Made by a program: the position numbers and the translations under genes
In this document: positions 10,202 through 20,923 of the stretch, piece after piece
Layout: every line of letters starts with the position of its first letter
How positions within the stretch are numbered: position 1 is the stretch's first letter
Assembly (NCBI RefSeq): GCF_019097845.1
Contig: NZ_JAHRGM010000001.1
Location: 496,001 to 560,000, forward strand
From: Sphingobium sp. AS12
GTDB taxonomy: Bacteria > Pseudomonadota > Alphaproteobacteria > Sphingomonadales > Sphingomonadaceae
Reading direction: 5' to 3'
DNA: 64,000 nt
Notes under the pieces: model-generated
Databases searched by the model: none
The model's input: only the letters and a program-made list of their open reading frames with translations
Told to the model about the DNA's origin: nothing

Positions 10202-10281
10202 GGGTCAGCTACTTCTTTTGCGAACGGGCGCGCGCAGAAATCAGTGGCGCAGCCCGGTTAACGATGATCAGCGAAAAGGAA

Positions 10282-10346
10282 GCCCTTAGGCGTATCGTTG
10301 CTGCCCATAATCGAAAGGCAGCGCAAAAACCACGCCTAAGGGCGTG
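10282..10346 (-). promoter_or_regulatory. putative leuA attenuator: competing hairpins
   Basis: On the minus strand, the first segment CACGCC-CTTA-GGCGTG (10346-10331) is a tight hairpin followed directly by G and five T (10329-10325), like an intrinsic terminator. Part of it, GCCCTTAGGCGT (10343-10332), is also the perfect 12-base complement of ACGCCTAAGGGC (10293-10282), which is followed by TTCCTTTTC. The two pairings exclude each other, the layout expected of an attenuator. The leader peptide stop codon lies inside the first hairpin. Which structure stops transcription is not clear from reading alone. Confidence 0.55.
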
Positions 10347-10383
10347 TAAGTCGTAGCAGGGGAAGAAGCGTCGCGCTCTGCAT
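10336..10383 (-). CDS. putative leuA leader peptide (Leu-rich, 15 aa)
   Basis: A 16-codon ORF on the leuA strand, ATG at 10383 and TAG at 10338-10336, reads MQSATLLPLLRLTRP. Five of 15 residues are leucine, clustered at positions 6-12 just before a set of competing hairpins. Ribosome-mediated attenuation of leu operons by such peptides is established in proteobacteria. No good ribosome site is visible upstream of the ATG, which weakens the call. It is followed by about 130 untranslated bases before leuA. Confidence 0.55.
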   Translation of the reverse strand: MQSATLLPLLRLTRP

Positions 10384-10447
10384 GATGGGAGCGCTTGTAG
10401 TCGCTTTAGGGGCGAGGCGTCCAGTGCTTATTGCCCAACCCAGATCC

Positions 10448-10527
10448 GTCATCCTGACGAAAGTCAGGATCCAGGGTCCGGCACACAGCGCCCGACGCTC
10501 TGGACCCCGGAGCAAGTCCGGGGTGAC
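10448..10527. repeat. REP-like palindrome, family B
   Basis: Two back-to-back hairpins, GTCATCCTGACGAAAGTCAGGATC at the left (10448) and GACCCCGGAGCAAGTCCGGGGTGAC at the right (ending 10527), so the whole element is itself an inverted repeat flanked by GTCAT/GTGAC. It occupies the gap between yceI-like and the leuA leader. A related copy lies inside the coding sequence at 54026-54105. The gap 10202-10549 otherwise holds only the leuA leader region. Confidence 0.8.
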
Positions 10528-10549
10528 GGAGAGGGAGTAGGTAGTCGTC

Positions 10550-11173
10550 TTACTTCTGGAACGCGGCGACGATCTTCAGTTCGATAGTATCGCCGACCAT
10601 CGGCACGCCATAGCTCATGCCGAAATCGCTGCGCTTGATCGCACCCGTCGCAACGAAGCCGACATTTTCCTTGCCGCCCGCCATCGCCGGAGCCTTGCCC
10701 GCGCCATAAAGTTCGGCGTCCAGCGTGACGGGCTTGGTCACGCCCTTGATCGTCAGATTGCCGGTGATGTCTGCGCCGGTCGCGCCGTCGGGCTTCACGC
10801 TGGTCGATACGAAGGTCGCGGTCGGGAATTTGGCGGCATCAAAGAAATCCGCCTTCATCAGATGCTCGTCCAGCTTGGGAACGCCGGTACGCAGATTGGC
10901 GATCTTGAATTCGACCGACACTTTGGACGCGGCCGGGTTCGCCTTGTCCAGGGTCAGCGTGCCGGTCGGTTCGGCGATCGTACCCATATTGCTGGTAAAG
11001 CCCATATGGTCCCACGCAAAGACGACCTGGGTGTGGCCCGGATCGACGGTGTAGCTGCCGCCGGTCGCCTTGGCGGCATCCTTGCTGCCGGGCGCGGCTG
11101 GAGCCTGCGCGATCAGGACGGTGCCGCCGGTCAGGGCGATCAGGGCGGCAGCGGGGATGAGATATTTTTGCAT
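10550..11173 (-). CDS. YceI family periplasmic protein
   Basis: 207 aa. Residues 1-23 form a signal peptide (LIPAAALIALTGGTVLIAQA), then an Ala/Lys linker and a YceI beta-barrel (lipocalin-like) from about residue 40: YTVDPGHTQVVFAWDHMGFT at the start, ADFFDAAKFPTATFVS in the middle, and DFGMSYGVPMVGDTIELKI near the end. Family members bind polyisoprenoids or other amphiphiles in the periplasm; the ligand here is unknown. The gene lies downstream of ilvC on the same strand but 240 bases away, behind a hairpin, so it is probably its own unit. Confidence 0.9.
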   Translation of the reverse strand: MQKYLIPAAALIALTGGTVLIAQAPAAPGSKDAAKATGGSYTVDPGHTQVVFAWDHMGFTSNMGTIAEPTGTLTLDKANPAASKVSVEFKIANLRTGVPKLDEHLMKADFFDAAKFPTATFVSTSVKPDGATGADITGNLTIKGVTKPVTLDAELYGAGKAPAMAGGKENVGFVATGAIKRSDFGMSYGVPMVGDTIELKIVAAFQK

Positions 11174-11189
11174 CGGGACTCTCCAAAAC

Positions 11190-11224
11190 GATCAAGGGGC
11201 GCAGCTTGAATAAGCTACGCCCCT
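11190..11224 (-). terminator. candidate terminator of the ilv operon / hairpin in yceI-like leader
   Basis: Minus-strand hairpin AGGGGCGTAGCTT-ATTC-AAGCTGCGCCCCT (11224-11195, one mismatch) followed by TGATCGTTTT. It is about 190 bases past the ilvC stop and just before the YceI-like start. It fits an intrinsic terminator, though the T-run is interrupted. Confidence 0.45.
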
Positions 11225-11310
11225 AAATTGTTCCAGAGCCGTAACCGGAAACGGATCGTTCCTGTTCCGGCCCAAGGACTAGTCGCCATTGTGTCCAGGT
11301 GGAGCCGAGA

Positions 11311-11381
11311 AGCGTGATGATCGAGTAACGGAGCGCAGCATACTTAAGTATGTGAGCACCGTAACGCAGATCAGCGCGCTT
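11311..11381. repeat. imperfect 71-base palindrome
   Basis: The palindrome CATACTTAAGTATG at 11339-11352 is the core of a longer imperfect inverted repeat, with AGCGTGATGATC and GTAACGG on the left matched by CCGTAAC and GATCAGCGCGCT on the right. It lies just past the ilvC stop. It could be a REP-class element or an RNA-end stabiliser. Confidence 0.5.
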
Positions 11382-11415
11382 CGCAGGCCCGCCTGGGCGC
11401 AATGGCGGCTGGTCC

Positions 11416-13170
<1,755 letters not shown>

Positions 13171-13171
<1 letters not shown>

Positions 13172-13530
13172 CAGATGCTTGTCCCGTTATCCTGTTCAGC
13201 GTGCCCGTCAGCCTTGTCGGGGCGCTGTGAAATCATCGCCGTAAAGGCATAGTGCCAGCCGCCATCCTGCCGGTGGGCGAGGCGGACGGGAAAGCCCGTC
13301 ACCGCATCGAACATCCGGCTGAGATGCTCACCCACATAGCGCGGCCCGATCAGCAATGTGCCGATGTGCCGTTCATGATGGTCGAACCCATGGTCCAGAT
13401 GCACTTCCCATTCCTCATTGTCCGGGTCGGCATGGTCGATGGTCCATCCGGTCAGCTCGGCGCTGCCCGTATTCCGCTCGAAATCCCATGGTTCCGTGAC
13501 GTGGATGCGCAGTTTGAGGTGCTGCGTCAC
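13171..13530 (-). CDS. unknown protein encoded between ilvB and ilvN
   Basis: 119 aa, not recognised. It starts with GTG at 13530, ten bases after the ilvB stop, behind a GAGGATG ribosome site, and its stop overlaps the ilvN start by one base (TGATG). The protein is soluble-looking and acidic, with many His and Trp residues (EPWDFERNTGSAELTGWTID, DHGFDHHERHIGTLLIGPRY, HRQDGGWHYAFTAM) and no signal peptide or membrane segment. Tight packing into the acetolactate synthase operon shows co-expression with IlvB and IlvN, but no function can be assigned from sequence. Confidence 0.7.
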
Positions 13531-13540
13531 ACCGTCATCC

Positions 13541-15316
13541 TCATACCAGCGCCTTGGCTTCGTCCGTCATGCTGCCCTTCACCTGGCTGGGATCAAGCAG
13601 CATCTCGGTATGCGCCGCGCCCGACGGGATCATCGGGAAACAGTTGGACAGTTTCGCCACGCGGCAATCGACGATCACCGGGCCGGGCGTGTCGATCATG
13701 GCGCGGATGCCGCTTTCCAGATCATCCGGCCCGTCGATACGGATGCCGGTCCAGCCATAGGCTTCGGCCAGCTTCACGAAATCGGGCAGGCTGTCGGAAT
13801 AGCTGTTGGAATAGCGGCTCTGATAGGTCAGTTCCTGCCACTGGCGGACCATGCCCATATATTCATTGTTCAGGATGAAGATCTTGACCGGCAGGCGATA
13901 CTGGCTGGCCGTCCCCATTTCCTGAATGTTCATCTGGATCGACGCATCGCCCGCGACGCAGATGACCAGACTGTCGGGATTGCCCATCTGCGCGCCGATG
14001 GCAGCAGGAAAGCCATAACCCATGGTGCCGAGGCCACCGGACGTAAGCCATTTATTGGGCGCGTCGAAACCGAAATGCTGCGCCGCCCACATCTGGTGCT
14101 GGCCGACTTCGGTGGTGATGATGATGTCCTTGCCGGTCGCGTTGCACGCCTTGTACAGGTCCGCGATAGCGCGCTGGGGCATGATCTCGGTCGCATTCTC
14201 GGCATAGTCGAGCGACTTTTTCGCGCGCCAGCCATCGATCTGCGTCCACCAGGCCGACAGGTCAGCGGCTTCATGACCGCGCGCCTTCCACAACGCCACC
14301 ATGTCGCTCAGCGCGCTGCCAACGTCGGCAACGATGGCGACATCGACATCGATGATCTTGTTGATGCTGCTGCGGTCGATATCGATATGGACCTTGCGGC
14401 TGCCCGGCGAGAAGGCGTCCAGACGGCCGGTGACCCGGTCATCGAAGCGTGCGCCGACGCAGACGATCAGGTCCGCCTTGTTCATCGCGAAATTGGCTTC
14501 ATAGGTGCCATGCATCCCCAGCATCCCCAGCCATTGCGGCCCGGTTGCAGGATAGGCACCCAGACCCATCAGCGTGGAGGTGACAGGCGCACCGGTCATC
14601 GCGGCCAGTTCGCGCAGCAGCGCGGAGGCTTCCGGTCCGCTGTTGATGACGCCGCCGCCGGTATAGAAAACCGGGCGTTCGGCAGCCGCCAGCATCTCGA
14701 CCGCGGCGTCGATCCCGGCGGCGTCCGCCTTGGTCTGCGGGTGATAGCTGGCATGGGCGACCGGTTCGGGACGCTTATAGGGGGCCGTCGCGATCTGGAC
14801 ATTCTTTGGAATGTCGATGACGACCGGGCCGGGGCGACCGGTGGTGGCGATATGGAACGCCTCATGAATGACGCCGGCGAGTTTCGCCGGGTCTTTCACC
14901 AGATAATTATGCTTGGTGCAGTGGCGCGTGATGCCGACCGTGTCGGCTTCCTGAAAGGCGTCGGTGCCGATCAGTTGGGTTGGAACCTGGCCGGTGATGA
15001 CGACCATGGGGATCGAATCCATCAGCGCGTCGGTGATGCCGGTGACGGCATTGGTCGCGCCGGGACCGGACGTGACCAGGACGACGCCGGGCTTGCCGGT
15101 CGACCGGGCATAGCCCTCCGCCATGTGGGTCGCGCCCTGTTCATGGCGGACCAGAACATGCTTGATCGTGGGATGATTGAAGAGCGCGTCGTAAATGGGC
15201 AGCACCGCGCCGCCCGGATAGCCGAACACGACTTCGACGCCCAGATCCAGCAGGCATTCGACCAAAATGTCCGCGCCGCTTTTTTCGGCCACGATAGATT
15301 CCTTCGCATTGTTCAA
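13541..15316 (-). CDS. ilvB: acetolactate synthase large (catalytic) subunit
   Basis: 591 aa. A thiamine-diphosphate and FAD enzyme that joins two pyruvates, or pyruvate with 2-oxobutyrate, the first common step to valine, leucine and isoleucine. Catalytic Glu59 lies in VLVRHEQGATHMAEGYAR; the central FAD region and the C-terminal ThDP motif (CVAGDASIQMNIQEMGTA...ILNNEYMGM) are intact. Length is normal. It is the first gene of ilvB-unknown-ilvN-ilvC and lies 76 bases downstream of miaA. A possible promoter (TTGACA, 16 bases, ATAGTG) lies in that gap. Confidence 0.97.
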   Translation of the reverse strand: MNNAKESIVAEKSGADILVECLLDLGVEVVFGYPGGAVLPIYDALFNHPTIKHVLVRHEQGATHMAEGYARSTGKPGVVLVTSGPGATNAVTGITDALMDSIPMVVITGQVPTQLIGTDAFQEADTVGITRHCTKHNYLVKDPAKLAGVIHEAFHIATTGRPGPVVIDIPKNVQIATAPYKRPEPVAHASYHPQTKADAAGIDAAVEMLAAAERPVFYTGGGVINSGPEASALLRELAAMTGAPVTSTLMGLGAYPATGPQWLGMLGMHGTYEANFAMNKADLIVCVGARFDDRVTGRLDAFSPGSRKVHIDIDRSSINKIIDVDVAIVADVGSALSDMVALWKARGHEAADLSAWWTQIDGWRAKKSLDYAENATEIMPQRAIADLYKACNATGKDIIITTEVGQHQMWAAQHFGFDAPNKWLTSGGLGTMGYGFPAAIGAQMGNPDSLVICVAGDASIQMNIQEMGTASQYRLPVKIFILNNEYMGMVRQWQELTYQSRYSNSYSDSLPDFVKLAEAYGWTGIRIDGPDDLESGIRAMIDTPGPVIVDCRVAKLSNCFPMIPSGAAHTEMLLDPSQVKGSMTDEAKALV

Positions 15317-15361
15317 GCCGCGCCCTTTGCGTCATGCGACGCGAAATGGCAAGGTGGCGGC

Positions 15362-15389
15362 CACTATCTGACATAAAATGACGTGTCAA
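15362..15389 (-). promoter_or_regulatory. candidate ilvB promoter
   Basis: Minus-strand TTGACA at 15389-15384, 16 bases, then ATAGTG at 15367-15362, about 45 bases before the ilvB ATG. The -35 is perfect; the -10 is poor. It sits in the AT-rich end of the miaA-ilvB gap. Confidence 0.35.
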
Positions 15390-15392
15390 ATA

Positions 15393-16337
15393 TTATTGTT
15401 GTAATTTAATTACGAATTCGTTGATAATTTTATCATCAATATATCGCCTTTCGCGCGCCCAGCCCGGCGGCGGCTGGTTAGAGAACCAGGTATATTGCCG
15501 CTTGGCATATTGCCGCGTCGCCAGCCGACCTTTTTCGATTGCACTGTCCAGCTCAGTGTCGCCATTGATCCAGCTGCGGATGTCCGGCACGCCGATGGCC
15601 CGCATTACCGGCAGGTCGGGGTGCAGCTTGCGCGCCAGCAGCGCCTCCACCTCCGCCACCGCGCCCTGCTCCATCATCAGCCCGAACCGCCGGTCGCACC
15701 GCTCCATCAGCCAGTCGCGCGGCGGCAGCAGGATCATCGGCGACAGGCTGATCGCGTCGCCAATCCCGCCGCTCTTATGCTGTTGCCAGGCTTTGAGCGG
15801 CCTGCCGGTCGATCGCACCACCTCCAGCGCCCGCGCCACCCGCGTCGTGTCGGCAGGGGCCAGCCGGGCGGCGGCTTCGGGATCTTCGACGCTCAGCGCC
15901 GCATGGGCGTCGGCGACCGGCAGCGCTCGCACCGTCGCGCGAATCTCCGGGTCGATCTCCGGCACTGGCGCGATCCCGTCCAGCAGCGTGCGGATATAGA
16001 GGCCGGTCCCTCCGACCAGCACCGGCAGGCGGCCCGCGTCATGGGCGGCGGCAATCTCTGCCTTTGCCTCGGCGGCCCAGCGCGGTGCGGTGCAGGCCTC
16101 CGCCCCGTCGATATGGCCGAACAGCCGGTGCGGCACATCGCCCATCTCCTCTGGCGAAGGGCGGGCGGACAGGATGGCAAGGTCGGCATAGACCTGACTC
16201 GCGTCGGCATTGATGACGATGCCGCCCGTGGCCTTGGCCAGCGCAATGGCAAGCGCGCTCTTGCCGCTGGCGGTCGGCCCGGCAATAAGCGCGACCCGTG
16301 GGCGGGATTCGCCGGTTCTTGGTTCGGAGTGTAGCAT
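15393..16337 (-). CDS. miaA: tRNA dimethylallyltransferase
   Basis: 314 aa. It transfers a dimethylallyl group to A37 of tRNAs reading UNN codons. The P-loop GPTASGKS is at residues 20-27, followed by the substrate block [19 protein letters not shown] and [14 protein letters not shown], and the C-terminal [11 protein letters not shown] motif. The family N-terminus fixes the start at the ATG 16337-16335, although the frame is open upstream to 16604. That ATG shares two bases with the ATG of serB on the other strand. Confidence 0.95.
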   Translation of the reverse strand: MLHSEPRTGESRPRVALIAGPTASGKSALAIALAKATGGIVINADASQVYADLAILSARPSPEEMGDVPHRLFGHIDGAEACTAPRWAAEAKAEIAAAHDAGRLPVLVGGTGLYIRTLLDGIAPVPEIDPEIRATVRALPVADAHAALSVEDPEAAARLAPADTTRVARALEVVRSTGRPLKAWQQHKSGGIGDAISLSPMILLPPRDWLMERCDRRFGLMMEQGAVAEVEALLARKLHPDLPVMRAIGVPDIRSWINGDTELDSAIEKGRLATRQYAKRQYTWFSNQPPPGWARERRYIDDKIINEFVIKLQQ

Positions 16338-17214
16338 GTTCGTTGCGACCTTAGTGGCAAGCGCCTCGATGGGGCAGGGGGATATTGCAGAGGCCGCCGA
16401 TCGGCTTGCCAAGGCGGGTTGCCAGCCGGGCGATACCATCTGGCTGGATGCGGACAAGGCCGCCGATATCTTCTTCGCCGCCGATCCGGTTGCGGCCCGC
16501 GCGGCGCTGCTCGACGTAGGGCAGGGGATCGACGTGATCGTCCAGCCGGTCGCCACCCGCGAGAAAGCATTGATCATCGCCGACATGGATTCGACCATGA
16601 TCACGGTCGAATGTATCGACGAACTGGCCGACTATGCCGGGATCAAGCCGCAGATCGCCGAGATTACCGAACGGGCGATGCGCGGCGAACTGGACTTTGC
16701 AGGCGCGCTGGACGAGCGGGTCGCGCTGCTCAAGGGGCTGGACGACAGCGCCATCGATCGCTGCCGCGCCGAGCGGGTGACGATCATGCCGGGGGCCAAA
16801 GCACTGGTCCGCACGATGAAGGCGCGCGGCGCACGGGCGCTGCTGGTATCGGGCGGCTTCACCCGTTTTACCGGACCAGTGGCTGAGGAGATCGGCTTCG
16901 ACGCCGCCGTTGCCAATGTGCTGGAGATTGCCGACGGCGCGCTGCTCGGCACCGTCTCCCGCCCGATCGTGGACGCCGCGCGCAAGCGGGCGGAACTCGA
17001 AGCGATGATCGCTGGCGGCATCGACCGCGCGCTGACGCTGGCGGTGGGTGATGGCGCGAACGACATTCCGATGATCGAGGGGGCAGGGCTGGGCGTCGCC
17101 TATCATGCCAAGCCCAAGACCCGCGCGGCCGCGGCAGCAGAGATCGTCCATGGCGACCTGTCGGTGCTGCTCTACGCGCAGGGCATTGCGTCCGCCGATT
17201 GGGTGCAGGGCTGA
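16336..17214 (+). CDS. serB: phosphoserine phosphatase
   Basis: 292 aa. HAD-family enzyme that makes serine from phosphoserine. The nucleophile motif is D83-M-D-S-T ([19 protein letters not shown]), followed by the Ser-containing motif [10 protein letters not shown] and the metal motif [24 protein letters not shown]. The N-terminal 75 residues replace the ACT-like domain of E. coli SerB. The ATG at 16336 overlaps the ATG of miaA on the opposite strand; the next in-frame ATG (16369) would cut off conserved N-terminal residues. Confidence 0.94.
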   Translation: MFVATLVASASMGQGDIAEAADRLAKAGCQPGDTIWLDADKAADIFFAADPVAARAALLDVGQGIDVIVQPVATREKALIIADMDSTMITVECIDELADYAGIKPQIAEITERAMRGELDFAGALDERVALLKGLDDSAIDRCRAERVTIMPGAKALVRTMKARGARALLVSGGFTRFTGPVAEEIGFDAAVANVLEIADGALLGTVSRPIVDAARKRAELEAMIAGGIDRALTLAVGDGANDIPMIEGAGLGVAYHAKPKTRAAAAAEIVHGDLSVLLYAQGIASADWVQG

Positions 17215-17397
17215 TTTTTCGGCGCTTTCGACGCATTATCGTGGTTAAGCCACTATTCGCCGTCATTTCGCTCCGGTAATGGATTTTTTTGCGCGGTTCG
17301 CACGTTGGCCCCGCGTCGTAGCTGCTGTCGCAGTTGCTACGGCAAGAGGTTCAACGCGGCGTCCGGCGATCCCCGCCATCGCGCCCAGGGAGAAGAT

Positions 17398-17652
17398 ATG
17401 AAAATCAACCATATGGCTTTGGCTGCTGCCGGGTTGCTCGCACTGAGCGCCTGCGCGACGAATGAAGCCCCCGTCACCGTCGCGCCGCCCGTCGGCCCCG
17501 GCGCGATCGCTGGCACCGTTGCCGCCGACCGCGATGGCGACGGCTATGTCGATGGCTATTATACGTCGGACGGCATGTATCACGCCGTGCAGGGTCCGCC
17601 TTGCCCGCCGCCACCCCCACCGCCGGCCCCCCGTCGCGGAGAACGCGGCTGA
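17398..17652 (+). CDS. small lipoprotein with one calcium-loop-like motif
   Basis: 84 aa. The start at 17398 follows AGGGAGAAG. The signal peptide ends in the lipobox LSAC, so Cys19 would carry lipid. The mature part is short: an Ala/Pro/Val-rich stretch, then DRDGDGYVDGYYTSDGMYH, an EF-hand-like loop with aromatic residues, and a Pro-rich tail (PPCPPPPPPPAP). Function unknown. The downstream L,D-transpeptidase frame begins inside its end, so the two may be co-translated, and a role in the cell envelope is plausible. Confidence 0.7.
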   Translation: MKINHMALAAAGLLALSACATNEAPVTVAPPVGPGAIAGTVAADRDGDGYVDGYYTSDGMYHAVQGPPCPPPPPPPAPRRGERG

Positions 17653-19205
17653 TCCGTAACACTGATCGGGCGCGGCATCACCGCCGCGCCCGCACCTTGC
17701 CCCTCACCCTGCTGCTGACCGCGTGCGCCGTCGCGCCTTTCGTCGCGCGCGCCCAACCGGCAGCGCCCGCCGAGGCCGCGAAGGCCAGCGTCGCGACCGA
17801 AATCCGTGCAGGCGTCAGCGGCAAGCTCAAGGAATTCTACGCGCCCCGTGGCTATTGGCCGCTCTGGGTGGAAAAGGACGCGATCGGGCCGCAGGCCGAC
17901 GCGCTGCTGGCGCTGATCGCCAGCGTCGATGTCGATGGCCTCGACCCGCGCGACTATGACCCGCGCGGTCTCCAGCGCCTGATCGAGGAAGCCGACGCCA
18001 GCCCCACGCCCAAGGCACTGGCCCGCGCCGATCTGGCCCTGTCCAAGGCGCTTGCTGCGGTCGTTGCCGACATGCGACGCCCGGCGCGCGGCATGGGGAT
18101 GCGCTATCTCGACCCGGAGGTCGAACCGCGCGATCCCGATCCATCCGACCTGTTGCGCGCCGCCGCCATCACCCCGTCGCTGACCGACTATATCCAGACC
18201 GCAGGCTGGATGAGCCCCTTCTACATGCAGCTGCGCACCGCTCGCGCCGACTATCAGGCGAAATGGGGCGACCTGCCCGACGTGACCCTGCCGGAAGCCG
18301 TCAAGCTGCGCCCCGGTGGTCGCGTGCCGGAGATCGCGCTGCTGCGCCACCGGCTCGGCCTGTCCGACGGCACCGCCTATGATAGGGTGCTGGTGGCGCG
18401 GGTGCGCAGCTTTCAGAGCGACCATGGCCTGACCGCCGATGGCGTCGCTGGCGCGCAGACCATCGTCGCGCTCAACCGGGGCGCGTCCTATTATGAGCGG
18501 CTGCTGGCGCTCAATATGGAGCGGACGCGGCTGCTGCCCGGTCCTTGGGTGCGCCATATCGTGGTCGATGCCGCCTCGGCGCGGCTATGGTATTATAGCA
18601 AGGGTTCGCTCGACGGCACGATGAAGGTCGTGGCGGGCGCGAAGCACACGCAGACGCCGATGATGGCGGGGATGATCCGCTACGCCACGCTCAACCCCTA
18701 TTGGAACATCCCGCCCGATCTGGTGCAAAGCCGGGTCGCGCCCAAAATCCTGAACGGGGCGTCGCTCAAAGGGCTGCATTATGAGGCGCTAGCCGACTGG
18801 AGCGCCAATCCTGCGCCGCTCGCCCAGAGCGCGATCGACTGGCGGTCGGTCGCGGCCGGGCGCAGCGAAGTGCGGGTGCGGCAATTGCCCGGTGGCGACA
18901 ATGCGATGGGCCGGGTCAAGTTCATGTTCCCCAACGACCTTGGCATCTACCTCCACGACACGCCCTCGCGCGACCTGTTCGCCAAACCTGCGCGCCATTT
19001 CAGCAATGGCTGCGTCCGGCTTGAGGACGCCCAGCGTCTTGGCCGCTGGTTCTTTGGCAAGCAGCCGGTGGCGGATGGCACCGCGCCGGAACAGCATCAG
19101 CCTTTGCCGCAACCGGTGCCGGTGTATCTCACTTATTTGACGGCGGTTCCCACGGCGCAGGGCGTCCAGTTTCTGCCGGATGTCTATGGGCGGGACGGGG
19201 ATTGA
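17601..19205 (+). CDS. L,D-transpeptidase (YcbB-like, YkuD domain)
   Basis: Up to 534 aa. It cross-links peptidoglycan by 3-3 bridges or attaches proteins to it. A hydrophobic signal segment (TLPLTLLLTACAVAPFVARA) follows a basic start; the middle holds a peptidoglycan-binding-like helical region (LVARVRSFQSDHGLTADGVAG), and the YkuD domain ends in the catalytic HFSNGCVRLED with its Cys. The ATG at 17601 lies 52 bases inside the lipoprotein gene; a TTG at 17697 at the signal segment is an alternative. Length and order match the YcbB/LdtD group rather than the short ErfK group. Confidence 0.88.
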   Translation: MPAATPTAGPPSRRTRLIRNTDRARHHRRARTLPLTLLLTACAVAPFVARAQPAAPAEAAKASVATEIRAGVSGKLKEFYAPRGYWPLWVEKDAIGPQADALLALIASVDVDGLDPRDYDPRGLQRLIEEADASPTPKALARADLALSKALAAVVADMRRPARGMGMRYLDPEVEPRDPDPSDLLRAAAITPSLTDYIQTAGWMSPFYMQLRTARADYQAKWGDLPDVTLPEAVKLRPGGRVPEIALLRHRLGLSDGTAYDRVLVARVRSFQSDHGLTADGVAGAQTIVALNRGASYYERLLALNMERTRLLPGPWVRHIVVDAASARLWYYSKGSLDGTMKVVAGAKHTQTPMMAGMIRYATLNPYWNIPPDLVQSRVAPKILNGASLKGLHYEALADWSANPAPLAQSAIDWRSVAAGRSEVRVRQLPGGDNAMGRVKFMFPNDLGIYLHDTPSRDLFAKPARHFSNGCVRLEDAQRLGRWFFGKQPVADGTAPEQHQPLPQPVPVYLTYLTAVPTAQGVQFLPDVYGRDGD

Positions 19206-19220
19206 GATTACACCAAGCTC

Positions 19221-19322
19221 CGTTCGTTTCGAGCGTGTCGAGAAACGGGGCAGAGGCAAGTTCAGCGCCACTAAAATGAGATTGCTGCCTTATCCGTTTC
19301 TCGACTTCGCTCGAAACGAACG
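19221..19322. repeat. REP-like palindrome, family A variant
   Basis: Arms 19221-19248 (cgttcgtttcgagcgtgtc...) and 19294-19322 (...cttcgctcgaaacgaacg) between the convergent L,D-transpeptidase and ruvX genes. Same variant as the copy at 48790-48861 (GTCGAGAAA core instead of GTCGAAGCC). Confidence 0.85.
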
Positions 19323-19337
19323 TATGTGGTGTCAACC

Positions 19338-19808
19338 CTAGAGCCCCGCCACCAGCCCATCGATCGCCCCCTGCAAAATGTAACTCGCCGCCAACTTATC
19401 GACCAGCACCTCGCGCCGGGCGCGGCTGGCGTCGGCTTCCAGCAGGGTGCGGGTGACGGCCTGGGTGGACCAGCGTTCGTCCCACAGCAGGATCGGCAGG
19501 CCCAGATCCACGAGATTCTGCGCAAAAGCGCGGCTCGACTGGCTGCGCGGGCTGCCGGTGCCGTCCAGGTTCAATGGCAGGCCGATGACGATGCCCTTGA
19601 CCTGCTGCTCCGTGATAAAGGCCGCGATGGCGACCTTGTCCTTGGTGAACTTGCCGCGATTGATCGTGTGGGCCGGACTGGCGATCGACCAGCGATCATC
19701 GCACAACGCCAGCCCGATCGTCTTGGTCCCCACATCCATGCCGATCAGCCGACCGCCTTCGGGCAGGCATTCGCGAAAGGCGACGCGGTCCGTGGTCAGC
19801 AGGCTCAT
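19338..19808 (-). CDS. ruvX: Holliday junction resolvase-like / rRNA-processing nuclease RuvX
   Basis: 156 aa. RNase H-like fold: D25 in [16 protein letters not shown], the strand [20 protein letters not shown], and the late acidic motifs LWDERWST and [10 protein letters not shown]. The family (YqgF/RuvX) matures the 5' end of 16S rRNA and was once thought to resolve Holliday junctions. The ATG at 19808 overlaps the stop of the upstream DUF3089 gene as ATGA, so the two are translationally coupled. The frame is open to 19862 but the ATGA start fits better. Confidence 0.93.
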   Translation of the reverse strand: MSLLTTDRVAFRECLPEGGRLIGMDVGTKTIGLALCDDRWSIASPAHTINRGKFTKDKVAIAAFITEQQVKGIVIGLPLNLDGTGSPRSQSSRAFAQNLVDLGLPILLWDERWSTQAVTRTLLEADASRARREVLVDKLAASYILQGAIDGLVAGL

Positions 19809-20923
19809 GATTTGACGAACGCAGCCAGCCGCTGCCGGGCATCGTCGCGGACATTGGCCCAAAACAGGCTGTAATCATACACATGGTAATTATTGCCGGG
19901 CAGGGTGAACGGCCCCATGTCCACCGGCTCGCCGATCATCAGCACCCCGCTGGTGTCGCAGCGCGCAGGCACGATACCTGACAGGAGGCGCGGAGGCTTG
20001 CCTTCTTCGCGGCTGTCGAGCGTGCCGCGATTGGCGCTGGCCGGGGCCGCGCCGTTGAACGCGCCAGTGATGGGGTTGGTGCAGAGCATGTGCGTCCCCT
20101 TGCGCGGCTTGCCGCTATAGCCGGTTTTCTTGCCGAAGGTTTCGATCACCGCCGACGGATCGGCCGGTTCGGCATAGCTTTGCCAGCTGACGATACAATG
20201 CGCCTGGTCACGCCGCGCGCAGGCTGGCAGGCCGAGCGCGGGCAGGTCCGCCTCCACCGAAATCGGCCAGCCCACCGCATAGACCGCCGCGATCCGCTTC
20301 TCGACTGGCTTGCCCGCAACCTGTTCGCGCAGCAATTGCAGCAGGTGGCGCGACCCCTGGCTATGCCCGGCCAGGATCAGCGGCCCGGTGGGATTGGCTT
20401 TCAGGAAGGCTGCAAAAGCCTGGGCCACGTCGCGATAGGCTGCGGCCAGCGCCTTGTCGCCCTCCGGCCCGTCGGTCAGGAAGGCACCAAAGTTGGCCTG
20501 GCGATAGCGCGGCACCCAGATATTGCCCGCCGCGTTGAAGGCGCTGGCCTGCCCGGTCACGAAGCGGCGCGCGGTTGCGTCAGCCTCCTTCTCGCCGATC
20601 GGCGCGTTCCAATGGGCGTCGCCAAAGGTGGTGATATAGCTGGTGGGGTGGATGAAGAACACCGCCGCCTTTTCCGGCACGGGCGCGTCGTTGATCCCCT
20701 GCGGCGTCCACAGTGCGGGATTGTCCTTCACGATATCGGGCCGGGCGATCCACATCGCTTGCTTGTCATAGGCGTTGGCGGGCAGGGGTTGGAGGTCGCT
20801 GAACGCTTCGCGCGGGACCATTGCAATACGCATCAATTGGGGCTGCAAGATTCCATAGGCCAGCTTACCCACGATCACCAACACGATCAGGCCAGCGATG
20901 ACATAGAGGAATTTGCGCGCCAC
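19805..20923 (-). CDS. DUF3089 alpha/beta hydrolase
   Basis: 372 aa from a GTG at 20923 that follows GGAGAGCAG; the frame is also open from an ATG at 21010, but that adds a low-complexity GQTGGQTGG stretch. Residues 1-25 form a membrane anchor ([20 protein letters not shown]). The catalytic domain shows [22 protein letters not shown] and the nucleophile elbow [15 protein letters not shown]; a His near the C-terminus ([12 protein letters not shown]) could complete the triad. Substrate unknown. It is divergent from gatC and coupled to ruvX. Confidence 0.85.
   Translation of the reverse strand: MARKFLYVIAGLIVLVIVGKLAYGILQPQLMRIAMVPREAFSDLQPLPANAYDKQAMWIARPDIVKDNPALWTPQGINDAPVPEKAAVFFIHPTSYITTFGDAHWNAPIGEKEADATARRFVTGQASAFNAAGNIWVPRYRQANFGAFLTDGPEGDKALAAAYRDVAQAFAAFLKANPTGPLILAGHSQGSRHLLQLLREQVAGKPVEKRIAAVYAVGWPISVEADLPALGLPACARRDQAHCIVSWQSYAEPADPSAVIETFGKKTGYSGKPRKGTHMLCTNPITGAFNGAAPASANRGTLDSREEGKPPRLLSGIVPARCDTSGVLMIGEPVDMGPFTLPGNNYHVYDYSLFWANVRDDARQRLAAFVKS

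Noticed and set aside
13418-15376. 652-codon plus-strand open frame over ilvB
   Set aside because: It mirrors the ilvB gene on the other strand, as expected from high-GC codon bias, and its protein looks like random Arg/Gly/Ala-rich sequence.
15317-15392. Ile/Val/Leu-rich leader peptide before ilvB
   Set aside because: The short frames here have no run of branched-chain codons, unlike the leuA leader.
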